IMG/VR virus record: IMGVR_UViG_3300032006_000085
Coordinates: 1 to 23,885 of that record
From: a virus
Length of the DNA: 23,885 bases
Direction: 5' to 3' (one strand)
This document shows positions 8,453-17,841 of this stretch, in pieces. A program made the translations under genes and the position numbers. The number at the start of each line of letters is the position of its first letter. The stretch's first letter is position 1. The notes beneath the pieces were generated by a model that saw nothing but the letters and a program-made list of their open reading frames with translations, had not been told where the DNA came from and ran no database searches.

Positions 8453-9589
8453 ATGGCAAATATATTTTCAAAGGCATGGAAAGGAATTAAAAAAGTCGCT
8501 AAAAAAATTGGCAAAGGAATTAAAAAAGTTGTCAAAAAAATAGGTCGTGCTGTAGGCAAACTAGGTCTTGTAGGTCAGATAGGCATGATGTTTTTAATGC
8601 CTTATGCAATGCAAGGACTTGGTAGTTTATTTGGACAATTTGCATCAGGTACTGCGGGTACTTGGGCTAATACTTTAGCAGCTAGTTCTAATGTAGGTCT
8701 AAAAGCTCTAGGTCATACAATGAACGCAATACATACTGTAGGAACTACGGTTATGAAACCCTTTACATTTATTAGAGATCAAATAGGTAAATCTATTGAT
8801 TGGATTGGAGAAACAACAGGAACCAGTTCTTTGACAGATGGAGTTAATAAGCTAATAGGTTATGATTCTGAAACAAGGCTTAAAGAATTTGATTTAGAAT
8901 CTATTAGAAGTAAGTATAGAAGTCCATCAGAACTTAGCCTTCCTAAATCTCAAATAGGCGGTGATATTCCTGATGTATCGTTTGGTGAAGCAACACCAGA
9001 TTATATACGAAGAATGGAAGAGTCAATAGATCTAAATAATCTAACGGCAAGTACTACTCCTGCTGGAACTATAGCTGATACAGGAGCAACCTTTCAAAGT
9101 GAAAGTATTTTAGGTCGTACTAATGTAGGACCAGAAGTTACATCACCAAGTCCTATTTCTATTGAAGATATATCTGCACAAACTTTCCAAGCCTTAGAAG
9201 AAGGACAGCCTTGGACATCAAAAGCTAAAGAGTGGGTTATAGGTCAAAGAGACTCTGTTGTTAATTCCTTTAAAGACTTTGATGTTGGAGAGGATATAAT
9301 TAATCCAGCTATTAGACAAGGAGGAGCTAGTAGACTTGCCTATGCAATAGCAGGAGATCCTCCACAACAAAAAATATTACAGACTATTCGACAAGAACCT
9401 AATCTTTTTGCTTTAAGTAATATGTTTGGGGATAGTTCAATATTTAGAAATGTAAATATGATGAGTGAGCAACGAGGAAATGTTTGGGCAGGAACTAACC
9501 TATTAAACTATGATTATGTAAAAAGTGTAGGTAACGATGGTACAGCAGATTATTATAATAATATGCGTGGTTTAGAATTAATGGCATAG
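8453..9589 (+). CDS. Virion protein with cationic amphipathic N-terminus, probable membrane-active ejection protein
   Basis: A 378-residue protein. Residues 1-38 are an alternating Lys/Gly/Ile stretch ('FSKAWKGIKKVAKKIGKGIK') that would form a cationic amphipathic helix. A hydrophobic Gly-rich segment at about 39-90 follows ('LVGQIGMMFLMPYAMQGLGS'). The rest is a mixed soluble region ending near 'TNLLNYDYVKS'. I recall similar proteins next to the Gln-rich virion protein in marine cyanophages. The N-terminus resembles a membrane-inserting peptide, so a role like T7 gp14 (outer-membrane channel during DNA ejection) is a reasonable inference, not a demonstrated one. AGGA at 8441-8444, 8 bases before the ATG, is the ribosome site. 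The 22-base gap before it is the largest between structural genes here. Confidence 0.65.
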   Translation: MANIFSKAWKGIKKVAKKIGKGIKKVVKKIGRAVGKLGLVGQIGMMFLMPYAMQGLGSLFGQFASGTAGTWANTLAASSNVGLKALGHTMNAIHTVGTTVMKPFTFIRDQIGKSIDWIGETTGTSSLTDGVNKLIGYDSETRLKEFDLESIRSKYRSPSELSLPKSQIGGDIPDVSFGEATPDYIRRMEESIDLNNLTASTTPAGTIADTGATFQSESILGRTNVGPEVTSPSPISIEDISAQTFQALEEGQPWTSKAKEWVIGQRDSVVNSFKDFDVGEDIINPAIRQGGASRLAYAIAGDPPQQKILQTIRQEPNLFALSNMFGDSSIFRNVNMMSEQRGNVWAGTNLLNYDYVKSVGNDGTADYYNNMRGLELMA

Positions 9590-9598
9590 GAATAAAAA

Positions 9599-10204
9599 AT
9601 GGCACAACAACAATTAGGATCTTATGATCCAGCAGGTATAGAAGCTTTTGTAAATCATCAGCCTCCTATACCCGGACAATCTTTAACCTCTTCTCCTGAA
9701 GAAATCAGACCATTTGAAGGGCAACCTGAGTATACAAATTTCAGAGAAGCCTTAGACGATACAGTATCTGAACTCTTAAAGGAAGAAGTTTTTATGCCAT
9801 TAATGAAAGCCATTAATAGTGGTATGCCTCTTACAGATATAGCTTTAAATATTTTGTATACAGGATTTCGAGAAGGCAAATGGAATCCAGATTTGTTGAT
9901 GATGTTAATAGAGCCTTTGATTTTTGTTTTAATGGCTTTATCAGAAAAATCAGGAATTGAATATAGAATAACTGGTGATGAAGAAGATGATTTAGATGAA
10001 GAAGAATCAGCAGTTATCACTGAAACAAAAACAAAACATTTAAATTCTATAGTAAATAAAAAAACGGGACAGATTTCTTCTGTGCCTCAAGGAGCTATTC
10101 CTTCAGAAATTATGGAACAAATTCAATCAATAGAAGTACCTGAAAGTTTACTTCAGAGAACTGAACAGTCTCAAGAAGAAACCTTACTAGGTAGAACGGA
10201 GTAA
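9599..10204 (+). CDS. Virion-associated protein with PIPGQSLT motif, unknown function
   Basis: A 201-residue protein. The N-terminal 35 residues are Pro-rich with 'PPIPGQSLTSSPEE'. Residues about 45-120 look helical and include a hydrophobic stretch ('LLMMLIEPLIFVLMALSEKS') that may be a membrane helix or a buried core. A very acidic 'GDEEDDLDEEES' segment and a hydrophilic tail follow. The 'PIPGQSLT' and 'FxEGKWNPDLMLxLIEP' patterns match a family I remember beside the Gln-rich and cationic-helix virion proteins in marine phages. The three therefore probably travel as a unit. The function is unknown. The start follows TAGGA, and the gene's own end contains the GGAG ribosome site of the next gene. 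Confidence 0.65.
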   Translation: MAQQQLGSYDPAGIEAFVNHQPPIPGQSLTSSPEEIRPFEGQPEYTNFREALDDTVSELLKEEVFMPLMKAINSGMPLTDIALNILYTGFREGKWNPDLLMMLIEPLIFVLMALSEKSGIEYRITGDEEDDLDEEESAVITETKTKHLNSIVNKKTGQISSVPQGAIPSEIMEQIQSIEVPESLLQRTEQSQEETLLGRTE

Positions 10205-10207
10205 GTT

Positions 10208-12373
10208 ATGGGTTTATATGATACAGGATCAGGAGGGTCTTCTGTAGATTTTGCAGAAAAAACTTTTTCAGAAGTACGAAAAAGAAGGGATGCCATAGCT
10301 GAAGATCAAGAGAAATTTCATAAAAGATTAGCTCTTGCAAATTTAGCTGTACAAGGAACTAATGCAGTTTTAAATAGCAGGGCTGATGCTCTTGAGAGAA
10401 GTCAAGCTCCTAAACGAGCAGCTTATGAGGCTACGATTGAAAATGGAGTTCATTGGAGAGGAGTTCATAATGAAATTCTTAAATCAGGAAAATCTAGAGA
10501 GCAATATTTAGTTGATAAATTTTATACTTCTTTATTAGAAGATGCTCAAAGATCTGAGCCAAATATTAATTTAACAGGCTTTCAATCTGCTATATTAAAA
10601 AGAGCTAAAGACCAAGCAGCTAATCACCTAGATAGTTTTAATTCTATATTAGATAGTTCTTTAGATATTCCTACATTTGAAGACTTTGATGAGTTTTATA
10701 GATCTCATAACACCTTACCTAGAAATGTAGGTAGTTGGGCAACAGGAAAAATTTCAAATTTATTTAAAACAGAAACTCCTGAAACATTAGCAGATGCTGA
10801 ACAACAGTTAATTAATGACCAAAATACAAAACTAGATGCTTTATTTGGAACTGAAATGGGTGAGCAGCTATCTCAATTCCGAAATAATGTTAGAGCTTTT
10901 AGGGCTACTTCTAAAGACTCAAGTTCTTTATTAGACGAATTAGCCGAGGAAGTTAAAGCAGGAAATTTAAAAGGAAAGCCAATAGGTGATCCTCAAATAA
11001 TTACTTCAGGTTGGACTAGAGTAGGTAATGGAGATAAAGAACAACGGACTATTACTACTATTATACACAGGGCAGATCGTTTAACTGGAGAACCTATAGA
11101 ATTTAGAAATGAACATATCGAAACCCGAGATTATTTTAGGGAAACCGCTACTGTAAACCATGATGCTTTGATGGGCTACATAAAAACTTTAACGCCTGAA
11201 GGACAAACTCTTGTACTTGATATGGTTGATGACGCTGATAAATTTGATGGTGAGATTACAGCCGAGTCTTTTTATGATATAGTACAAGAAGTAAATAGAA
11301 CCAATAATACTCAAGGTATTGGGAGATTAATTCTACCAGATTTAGATAGAGAAGACAAAGAACTAGAAAATATTTTTAATCAAGCACTAAGACGTCAGCA
11401 ATTAATGTTAGAAGGGAAACCTTATGCAACTAAAAGTCTTGATGGTAGCCTTGAAATTAACAAGGATGATAATAGTCAACTGGCTGCTATGAGGGACGGA
11501 ACTACTTTAAATCAAATATACAATGCAGAATTTACAAAACTCTATTCAAATTCTAATAATACTCCAACTGACTCAAGTGAACTAACGGATTTTATAGAAA
11601 AAAATGATGCTTCAAATTTAATAGGAGCTTTAAGTTCTGATCAATCAGATTCTAATTTTGCATTAATTACAGAGGCTTTTAAAGACGCTGTTCCTACTGC
11701 GGAGTTAGAAGGTTTGGAAAGCTATCAAGAAGACGAGGTTTTGTTTGGGCAGTTTATAAAATTAAACGCAGAAGGACAAGCATTTACACAACAAGAGCTT
11801 GCTCGTTTATTTAATGTAAATATAGAGGGAGTAGAGTTTTCAGATAATTTAACTTTTAATCTGTTTAAAGATCTGTCTTCAGGAGAATACTATACTAGTA
11901 AGAGTGAGACAACCGTAGAAATTCCTACAGTAAGTGAAGATAGGTCTTTAGATACCTCTGGAGAACTAGCTTTAGATACTAAAGGAGGACAGAGGGTTGG
12001 AGGACGTAATCCAATAATTACACCAATTAGATATGAGTTAAAAGAAGGTATTTTTAATACTGCTGTTGATAAAGTAGATATTTCTAATTTAACGGCTGGT
12101 CAATTAAAAACACTTTCTGAAATGAATGATAATGAAATTAGAGATAAGTTAGAATTAGATAGTAATATTAGTTTAAGAACTCCTGCGAGGGGTACATTTG
12201 GAAGTCGATTTGATAATCCAAATGTTATTTCTAGGGCTGAAAGTCTTATAGAGGAGAACCAACTTAGAAGATGGCAGGATATATCAGGAGCCGAAGTACC
12301 ACAAGAATTTTGGGATTCTTTAAAATCTTTATTAATAGAAGGGTCTAGGACTTATTTACAAGAAGATGAATAA
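10208..12373 (+). CDS. Large probable internal virion protein, unknown function
   Basis: A 721-residue, hydrophilic and mostly helical protein. It opens with 'MGLYDTGSGGSS' and continues with a charged helical stretch ('EVRKRRDAIAEDQEKFHKRL'). It has no signal peptide, no transmembrane segment and no catalytic motif that I recognise. Its size, soluble helical nature and place between a membrane-active-looking protein and a giant partly hydrophobic protein match T7 gp15 in layout, although I see no sequence similarity to gp15. GGAG at 10198-10201 sits 6 bases before the ATG, inside the end of the previous gene. Its stop overlaps the next start (TAATG), so the two are likely translationally coupled. 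Confidence 0.6.
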   Translation: MGLYDTGSGGSSVDFAEKTFSEVRKRRDAIAEDQEKFHKRLALANLAVQGTNAVLNSRADALERSQAPKRAAYEATIENGVHWRGVHNEILKSGKSREQYLVDKFYTSLLEDAQRSEPNINLTGFQSAILKRAKDQAANHLDSFNSILDSSLDIPTFEDFDEFYRSHNTLPRNVGSWATGKISNLFKTETPETLADAEQQLINDQNTKLDALFGTEMGEQLSQFRNNVRAFRATSKDSSSLLDELAEEVKAGNLKGKPIGDPQIITSGWTRVGNGDKEQRTITTIIHRADRLTGEPIEFRNEHIETRDYFRETATVNHDALMGYIKTLTPEGQTLVLDMVDDADKFDGEITAESFYDIVQEVNRTNNTQGIGRLILPDLDREDKELENIFNQALRRQQLMLEGKPYATKSLDGSLEINKDDNSQLAAMRDGTTLNQIYNAEFTKLYSNSNNTPTDSSELTDFIEKNDASNLIGALSSDQSDSNFALITEAFKDAVPTAELEGLESYQEDEVLFGQFIKLNAEGQAFTQQELARLFNVNIEGVEFSDNLTFNLFKDLSSGEYYTSKSETTVEIPTVSEDRSLDTSGELALDTKGGQRVGGRNPIITPIRYELKEGIFNTAVDKVDISNLTAGQLKTLSEMNDNEIRDKLELDSNISLRTPARGTFGSRFDNPNVISRAESLIEENQLRRWQDISGAEVPQEFWDSLKSLLIEGSRTYLQEDE

Positions 12374-15300
12374 TGAAGAAAAGATCTGATTATACAAACG
12401 AAGAGTGGGCCTTTCTAGAAAGAATGAGAGAGGTTTCTGGAAACGACTTATTAAATCCTACTAAAGAAGAAGCTATGGCCCATGCTAGAAAGATGGGAGG
12501 TCTTGATACTGTAAGAGGTGTCCAGCAAATGTTTTCTGAGGTTGTAGGGTGGGATGAAAAGTTAGAAGAACTACAACAAGGAGATCGTGTATTACAAGAA
12601 ATTTTACAGGATGAGGAACATGGAGCAGAAGCTTTAGCTAATTTTCTAGGGTCAGCAGTATTTTTAGATCCTGTTAATTGGATTCCCGGTATTGGAATTT
12701 ATAAGAAAGCAAGAACTATGAAACAAGCTTTAACCTATGGCTCAATGACGGGAGGAGCCTTTGGTGCAGCAGGATATGTTAGTGAAGATGCCCCCGGATT
12801 TTTAGGAGATGAGCAATCTAGAGTAGAAAATGCAGCCATTGCAGCTACGGCTGGTGGAGTTTTAGGAGGAGGTGTACATTTACTTAGTAGAATGAGAGGT
12901 AAGACAAGTCCTTTTGAAGAAAGAAATATAAAACCTGAAGAGTCTGCTAGAGAAAAATATATAAAAGATAGTAGACGAGAAAGAATACGATCTAGAGTAA
13001 AAAGAGCAGCCGTAGGAGAAGATCCAAAAGTTCTTTCTATAAGAGAACGTGAATTAAGAGGCAGAGGTGCTGATGAAGCTGTAAGGATGGAGTACCGAGA
13101 GGAAAGAAGAGGAGTAGCTAGAAATTTTGCAGGAAATGAAACAGAATACAAAATATTTCAAATGTCTGATGATGAGATTGCACGTTTCAATGACCAACCA
13201 ATACATATAAAAAGAAGAGTTTTTGGAATTGAAACTAATGATGAGTGGGATACATTAGTAGATAAAAGACTAGAATATCGTAGTCAAAATAGGCCATTTA
13301 GATCTCTTACTCCTTTAGATGAAGTAATAGTAACAGATGAAGCAGGGATTACTAAAAGAGTTTTAACAGAAGATGCAGAATTATCTAGTAATACTTGGTC
13401 TAAAGCAACGAATATAGATCATACTAGAACTAAAGAAATAATAGATACTAATACAGGAACTAAAACTGAAGTTTTTTATGACTTAAATGGAAATAAAGTT
13501 GACTTAGAAGATATAGGATATGAAAAAATAGATCCTAATTTTCTTTATCCTATTTCTGGAGAAAAAAGTGTTAGAGGTATTTATAGAATACAAAGAGTTG
13601 ATGCTAGTGATCCTGATTCTCAATGGCAAGCTATAAAATTTAAACAAGAATTAGATTCTGATGGAAATGTTATAGATGAAGATATGATTGAGGAATTGTT
13701 TTCAACTAAAATTCAAAGAGATGAATTATTTGATCCAGCTACAGGACAACGAATAGATGATTTAGGTTTAGATCTAAAACCAGCAAGATTTATAGATGAA
13801 TTTGATGCTATGGATCATGTTCAAAACATAATACTAAGAAGAAATAGAAGAAAGCCAACTTTTAGACCTACAGAATCTTTAACAGGAGGAAGAAGAGCTA
13901 TTCCACAAAGACCTTCTATTAAAGCAAGGAATACGGACGCAGCAGAAGATGCAAGAGAAGCTTCTCAACAAGCTAAACAAGCTGGTCAAGATCCAGATCA
14001 AGCTTCTAAAGAATCTATTGGTGACAGGCTACAAGATGAACTAGAAGATATAGCTGATAATCCAACATCTTTAAAGACCCCTGTAGTTAATTTTTATGAA
14101 AAATATTCTCGTACTGCTTTAAAGAATGCAGTCTTTAATAGTTGGGGTACTTCTTTTACAGGAGCAGGAGGAGCTTTGTATGGTTATAATGCTTCAAACG
14201 ATCCTAATGCTACTATATTAGAAAGAATGGCTACTGGAGCTTTGTGGGGTATAGGATTAGGTGCTGGAACAAATATAGCTGGACGTATTAAATTAACTGG
14301 TAATGAAACTTTAGGAGAAAAAATATCTAGGGGTATAATTAATGATTATGGTTTAGGTAAAAAATATTTAGTAGATCTAAAAAGAGAGTTAGGATATTCA
14401 AGAAATTCAATTCTACATGAGTTTGAAGAAATAATGATAAATTTATCTAAAGGCTTTACGCCTGAAGAAAATACATTACTTTATTCTTTTATGACCGGAG
14501 ACTATAAATCTATTGATTTACTAGAATCTTCACTTAATATTAATTTAAGTAAGCAACAAAAAGGTAAACTTACAGAAGCTAAAAACGTAGCAAATGAAAA
14601 AATTTCAAAATATGGAAATGAATTAGTCGAGTTAGGATTATTAAATGAAGAAACATGGGAAAAAAATATTAATAATTATCTTCATAGAACTTATAAAAGA
14701 CATTTAGAAGGTACAGATCAACAAAAAGCTTTTAGAAATGAAGTAAAAAATCTTAAAATAGTTGCACAAAATCTTAGAAAGAGAGGCATTACTGAGACTA
14801 TTGCTAAATCATCATTTACAAAAAGGGGTCCAAAAAGATCAGAAGGCAAAACTTGGGAGCAAGACGGGTTTAAAATTGTTAAAGAATTAGATAATGGACA
14901 AGTTGTTGTTCATAGAGATTTTACTCAAATTGAAAGAAAAGCAATGGGAGAAATAGAAGACGCTGCTTTTGCTATAGGAGAAACAGGAAGATTGTTTGCT
15001 CAAGATATTCCTATGGCTAAGTTTTTTAATAGGCTTTCAAATGAAAGTGATGAAACAGGAAAAAGGTTTTCTATCACTGAGAAGCAATGGGAACAGTTAA
15101 GTGATGAGGAAAAGATAACCTATACCCTTGTTCCAAAAAGCAAAGCGAAAGGAACTAGTATTTATTCTTATGGTAGTTTAGCAGATAGATATGTTCAAAA
15201 GCCTATTTTTGAAGATATTAATCATATGTTAAGGGCTAGAGGATCAGAAAATGATCTAGTAAGAGAAATGGTTGAAGGACTAGAAGGAGTTCAAACAACT

Positions 15301-17841
15301 TGGAAGAAGTTAAAGACTGCTTGGATTCCAGCAGTTCATGTTAATAATACTATATCTAATGTACTTCTTTTAGATTTATCAGATACTTCAATAAAATATT
15401 TACTAAGAGCTATTAAAGAATTAATGGTTTCTCCTGATAAAAAGTCTGAACTTTACCATGCTGCTAGAAAGATGGGAGTTTTCGATGCTGATCTAGTTTC
15501 AAAAGAATTTAATAAAAAAAGGGCAGATGCTTATTCTATAGCAGCAGAAAAATTAACGGGACAGGCTGCCCCTATAAAATCTACATTTTTAGGTTACGAC
15601 CTACCCGGATGGACACAAACGATTGGCGAATATATGATGCCAATTAAAAGGCTTACTGTTGATAAGGCTGAAAGAGCGTATCAACTTGAAGATCAATTCT
15701 TTAGAATGGCAGTATTTATGGATCGTATGGAAAAGGCAGGAGGTTTAAGTAAAGCAACTACTAAAGCTCAGTTTGAGGCAGCCGCCGAAGCCCGTAAATG
15801 GTTTATTGATTATGATATTAATGCTCCTGTTATTGATTGGATGAGAAGAACTACAACTCCATTTATTAGTTATACTTATAGGGTTATTCCTCTTTTAGCA
15901 GAAGCTGCTATTATGCGACCTGAAAAATTTGCTAAGTGGGCAGTTGCTGGATACTTACTTAATAAAGTAGGAGATAAAATGTCTGGAGGATCAGAAGATG
16001 CTGAAAGACTAACGGCAAGAGATGAGCTTTCTAGAACTTTATATGATGTTCCTTTTATGCCTCCTACACTTATTAAAATGCCTTTTAGATCAGGAACAGG
16101 ACAGTCTCAGTATTTAGACGTAAGTCGTTGGGTTCCCGGTGGAGATATTTATGAGCAAAGAGAACAGGGAATACCGGGAGTTCCTACACCTTTTCAACCT
16201 AGTCTTGGTATCATTGGAGATGCTTTGGGAACTTTTGTATATAAAAAAGATTCCTTTACAGGACAAGATATTGATGGAGTAGGAACTGACGAGTTTGCTT
16301 TAATTAAAGATTTTATTCGTAAAGAAACCCCTAATATTCCTTTAATTCCCGGATCATATGCTACTGAAAGAATAGAGCAAGCAGAAAGATTAAAAAAACA
16401 ATATGAAATAGGAAGAGTAGAAGGTATTGATCAAGATATTTTATTAGGAACTTATGAAGGATCTCCCTATTCTTCAAAGTATACTCCTTTTGAAGCATGG
16501 CTTTATGGATTTGGAATTAAATTACGACCTCAAGATATACAAAAAAATAAAGAATTAAAACTTTTTGAATATAATCAAGAATATCAGTTATATAATAGAA
16601 TGTATTCAGATGCTGAACGAGATTTTGTTAGAGGAAGGATTGGTCCCGAAGAAAAACAAGAGCAATATGATAGAGCCGATCAATTACTTTTAAGATTAGA
16701 AGCTGAGTGGCAAGCTTACAATTATTTACTTTCAAAAGCAGAACAAGAAGAATTAGATAATCTTAGCGAAAGAGATAGAGATAGCTTAAGGAGTTATAAG
16801 GAGTTAATAAGAAGAGAAAGACAAGAAAGAGAAGACCTTGAATCAATTTTTAGACAAAGAAGAGTAACAGGAGGTTTAATAAAAGGAGAGGATGTTCCCT
16901 TTGCTAAAGAAGATCCTGCTAATAGAGTAAATCCTTTAACTGGAGAACCTTATGTAGAAGAAGGATTACTAGAAGCCCTTCAAAGAAGACAAAAAGATAG
17001 AAGCTTAGTTATGTTAAATAACAAGTTAGTAGGTTACAACCAAGACCCTATAAACAGAGGGAGATTACTTAGTGCTTTAAGACAACGAAGACAAGGTTAT
17101 AAAGACGGGGATGAAGTAACAGATTCTAACCAATCTTTTTTATGGAACTTAGCTGATAAATTTGGAATTTTTTCTAAGGATGATAAGGAATGGGCAGCTA
17201 GTTTAGATCAGATGTATCCAGAAGAAGAAGCGTGGGAAGGGCGAGGAGATGCAGCCCGACATTTAGCTTTAGGATGGTTGGCTAAAAATGCTGAAAGTCC
17301 TAAACTAACTAAGTTTTTAATTGATGCCCGTGAAAAATCAGACGCTGTTATTTCAGCTTTAGGTGGAAGAAAATCACAAGATCTTTTTAACCATGATCTA
17401 GGTTTCACGATTGAGGCAGAAACAAGGGACCAAGCAACTCAGGCTATAAGACAATTAATTGAAGATGGAAAAGCAAAAGTTTATACTCCTGAAGAGACTA
17501 GAGCGAGACATGGCTATAAAGACGGTGATGAAGTAAAAGGAGGTGATCCTGTATCTACCGACAGAGATAAATCTATGCAGGGATTTTTAGGTCCAATTAA
17601 AAATAATGTAACTGGTAAAATTATGACTGAAGTATCTATTGGTGTTGAAATAGATGGGAAAGAAATATTAATACCTGCAATGGTTCCTACATTAACTCCT
17701 AAAGAAATAGATGCTTTGAAAAATATTAATATAGGAGAAGAACCACTTCCTAAGTCTATTATAGATAAAGCCACAAGACATGCAATACCAAGAATAAACA
17801 ACAATATGAGTCCTTTTTATCAGGATGGAGAAAATGAATAA
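12373..17841 (+). CDS. Giant modular internal virion/DNA-ejection protein
   Basis: An 1822-residue protein. Two Gly/Ala-rich hydrophobic regions lie at about residues 92-170 ('FLGSAVFLDPVNWIPGIGIY') and 581-640, consistent with membrane insertion. Residues about 984-1205 hold 'AVHVNNTISNVLL' and 'TTPFISYTYRVIPLLAEAA', which I recall from giant ejection proteins of marine podophages. 'SRWVPGGDIYE' follows at about 1251 and an Arg/Glu-rich coiled coil at about 1425-1497. Next comes a 'GGLIKGEDVPF..EDPANRVNPLTGEPY' segment at about 1501. Two C-terminal modules, each opened by 'GYKDGDEV', complete the protein. Module 1 (1575-1713) has 'GDAARH' and 'NHDLG'. Module 2 (1714-1822) has 'GFLGPI' and 'SIGVEIDGKEILIPAMVPTL'. 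By size and order it is the T7 gp16 counterpart, though I see no clear transglycosylase motif. The role is inferred. Confidence 0.65.
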   Translation: MKKRSDYTNEEWAFLERMREVSGNDLLNPTKEEAMAHARKMGGLDTVRGVQQMFSEVVGWDEKLEELQQGDRVLQEILQDEEHGAEALANFLGSAVFLDPVNWIPGIGIYKKARTMKQALTYGSMTGGAFGAAGYVSEDAPGFLGDEQSRVENAAIAATAGGVLGGGVHLLSRMRGKTSPFEERNIKPEESAREKYIKDSRRERIRSRVKRAAVGEDPKVLSIRERELRGRGADEAVRMEYREERRGVARNFAGNETEYKIFQMSDDEIARFNDQPIHIKRRVFGIETNDEWDTLVDKRLEYRSQNRPFRSLTPLDEVIVTDEAGITKRVLTEDAELSSNTWSKATNIDHTRTKEIIDTNTGTKTEVFYDLNGNKVDLEDIGYEKIDPNFLYPISGEKSVRGIYRIQRVDASDPDSQWQAIKFKQELDSDGNVIDEDMIEELFSTKIQRDELFDPATGQRIDDLGLDLKPARFIDEFDAMDHVQNIILRRNRRKPTFRPTESLTGGRRAIPQRPSIKARNTDAAEDAREASQQAKQAGQDPDQASKESIGDRLQDELEDIADNPTSLKTPVVNFYEKYSRTALKNAVFNSWGTSFTGAGGALYGYNASNDPNATILERMATGALWGIGLGAGTNIAGRIKLTGNETLGEKISRGIINDYGLGKKYLVDLKRELGYSRNSILHEFEEIMINLSKGFTPEENTLLYSFMTGDYKSIDLLESSLNINLSKQQKGKLTEAKNVANEKISKYGNELVELGLLNEETWEKNINNYLHRTYKRHLEGTDQQKAFRNEVKNLKIVAQNLRKRGITETIAKSSFTKRGPKRSEGKTWEQDGFKIVKELDNGQVVVHRDFTQIERKAMGEIEDAAFAIGETGRLFAQDIPMAKFFNRLSNESDETGKRFSITEKQWEQLSDEEKITYTLVPKSKAKGTSIYSYGSLADRYVQKPIFEDINHMLRARGSENDLVREMVEGLEGVQTTWKKLKTAWIPAVHVNNTISNVLLLDLSDTSIKYLLRAIKELMVSPDKKSELYHAARKMGVFDADLVSKEFNKKRADAYSIAAEKLTGQAAPIKSTFLGYDLPGWTQTIGEYMMPIKRLTVDKAERAYQLEDQFFRMAVFMDRMEKAGGLSKATTKAQFEAAAEARKWFIDYDINAPVIDWMRRTTTPFISYTYRVIPLLAEAAIMRPEKFAKWAVAGYLLNKVGDKMSGGSEDAERLTARDELSRTLYDVPFMPPTLIKMPFRSGTGQSQYLDVSRWVPGGDIYEQREQGIPGVPTPFQPSLGIIGDALGTFVYKKDSFTGQDIDGVGTDEFALIKDFIRKETPNIPLIPGSYATERIEQAERLKKQYEIGRVEGIDQDILLGTYEGSPYSSKYTPFEAWLYGFGIKLRPQDIQKNKELKLFEYNQEYQLYNRMYSDAERDFVRGRIGPEEKQEQYDRADQLLLRLEAEWQAYNYLLSKAEQEELDNLSERDRDSLRSYKELIRRERQEREDLESIFRQRRVTGGLIKGEDVPFAKEDPANRVNPLTGEPYVEEGLLEALQRRQKDRSLVMLNNKLVGYNQDPINRGRLLSALRQRRQGYKDGDEVTDSNQSFLWNLADKFGIFSKDDKEWAASLDQMYPEEEAWEGRGDAARHLALGWLAKNAESPKLTKFLIDAREKSDAVISALGGRKSQDLFNHDLGFTIEAETRDQATQAIRQLIEDGKAKVYTPEETRARHGYKDGDEVKGGDPVSTDRDKSMQGFLGPIKNNVTGKIMTEVSIGVEIDGKEILIPAMVPTLTPKEIDALKNINIGEEPLPKSIIDKATRHAIPRINNNMSPFYQDGENE
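17095..17119 (+). repeat. 25-base linker repeat, copy 1 (GYKDGDEV)
   Basis: Encodes 'GYKDGDEV' at residues 1575-1582 of the giant ejection protein. It differs from the copy at 17512-17536 at 2 of 25 bases, both silent third positions. It marks the start of the first C-terminal module. Confidence 0.85.
17512..17536 (+). repeat. 25-base linker repeat, copy 2 (GYKDGDEV)
   Basis: Encodes the same eight residues at 1714-1721 and marks the start of the last module. The 417-base distance equals the length of the first module. Confidence 0.85.

Noticed and set aside
12735-13151. Minus-strand open frames inside the large genes (also around 1896-2156, 2766-3371, 3504-4097, 9658-10020 and 17208-17804)
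   Set aside because: They lie wholly inside well-supported + strand genes, have biased composition caused by the opposite codons, and show no recognisable protein pattern.
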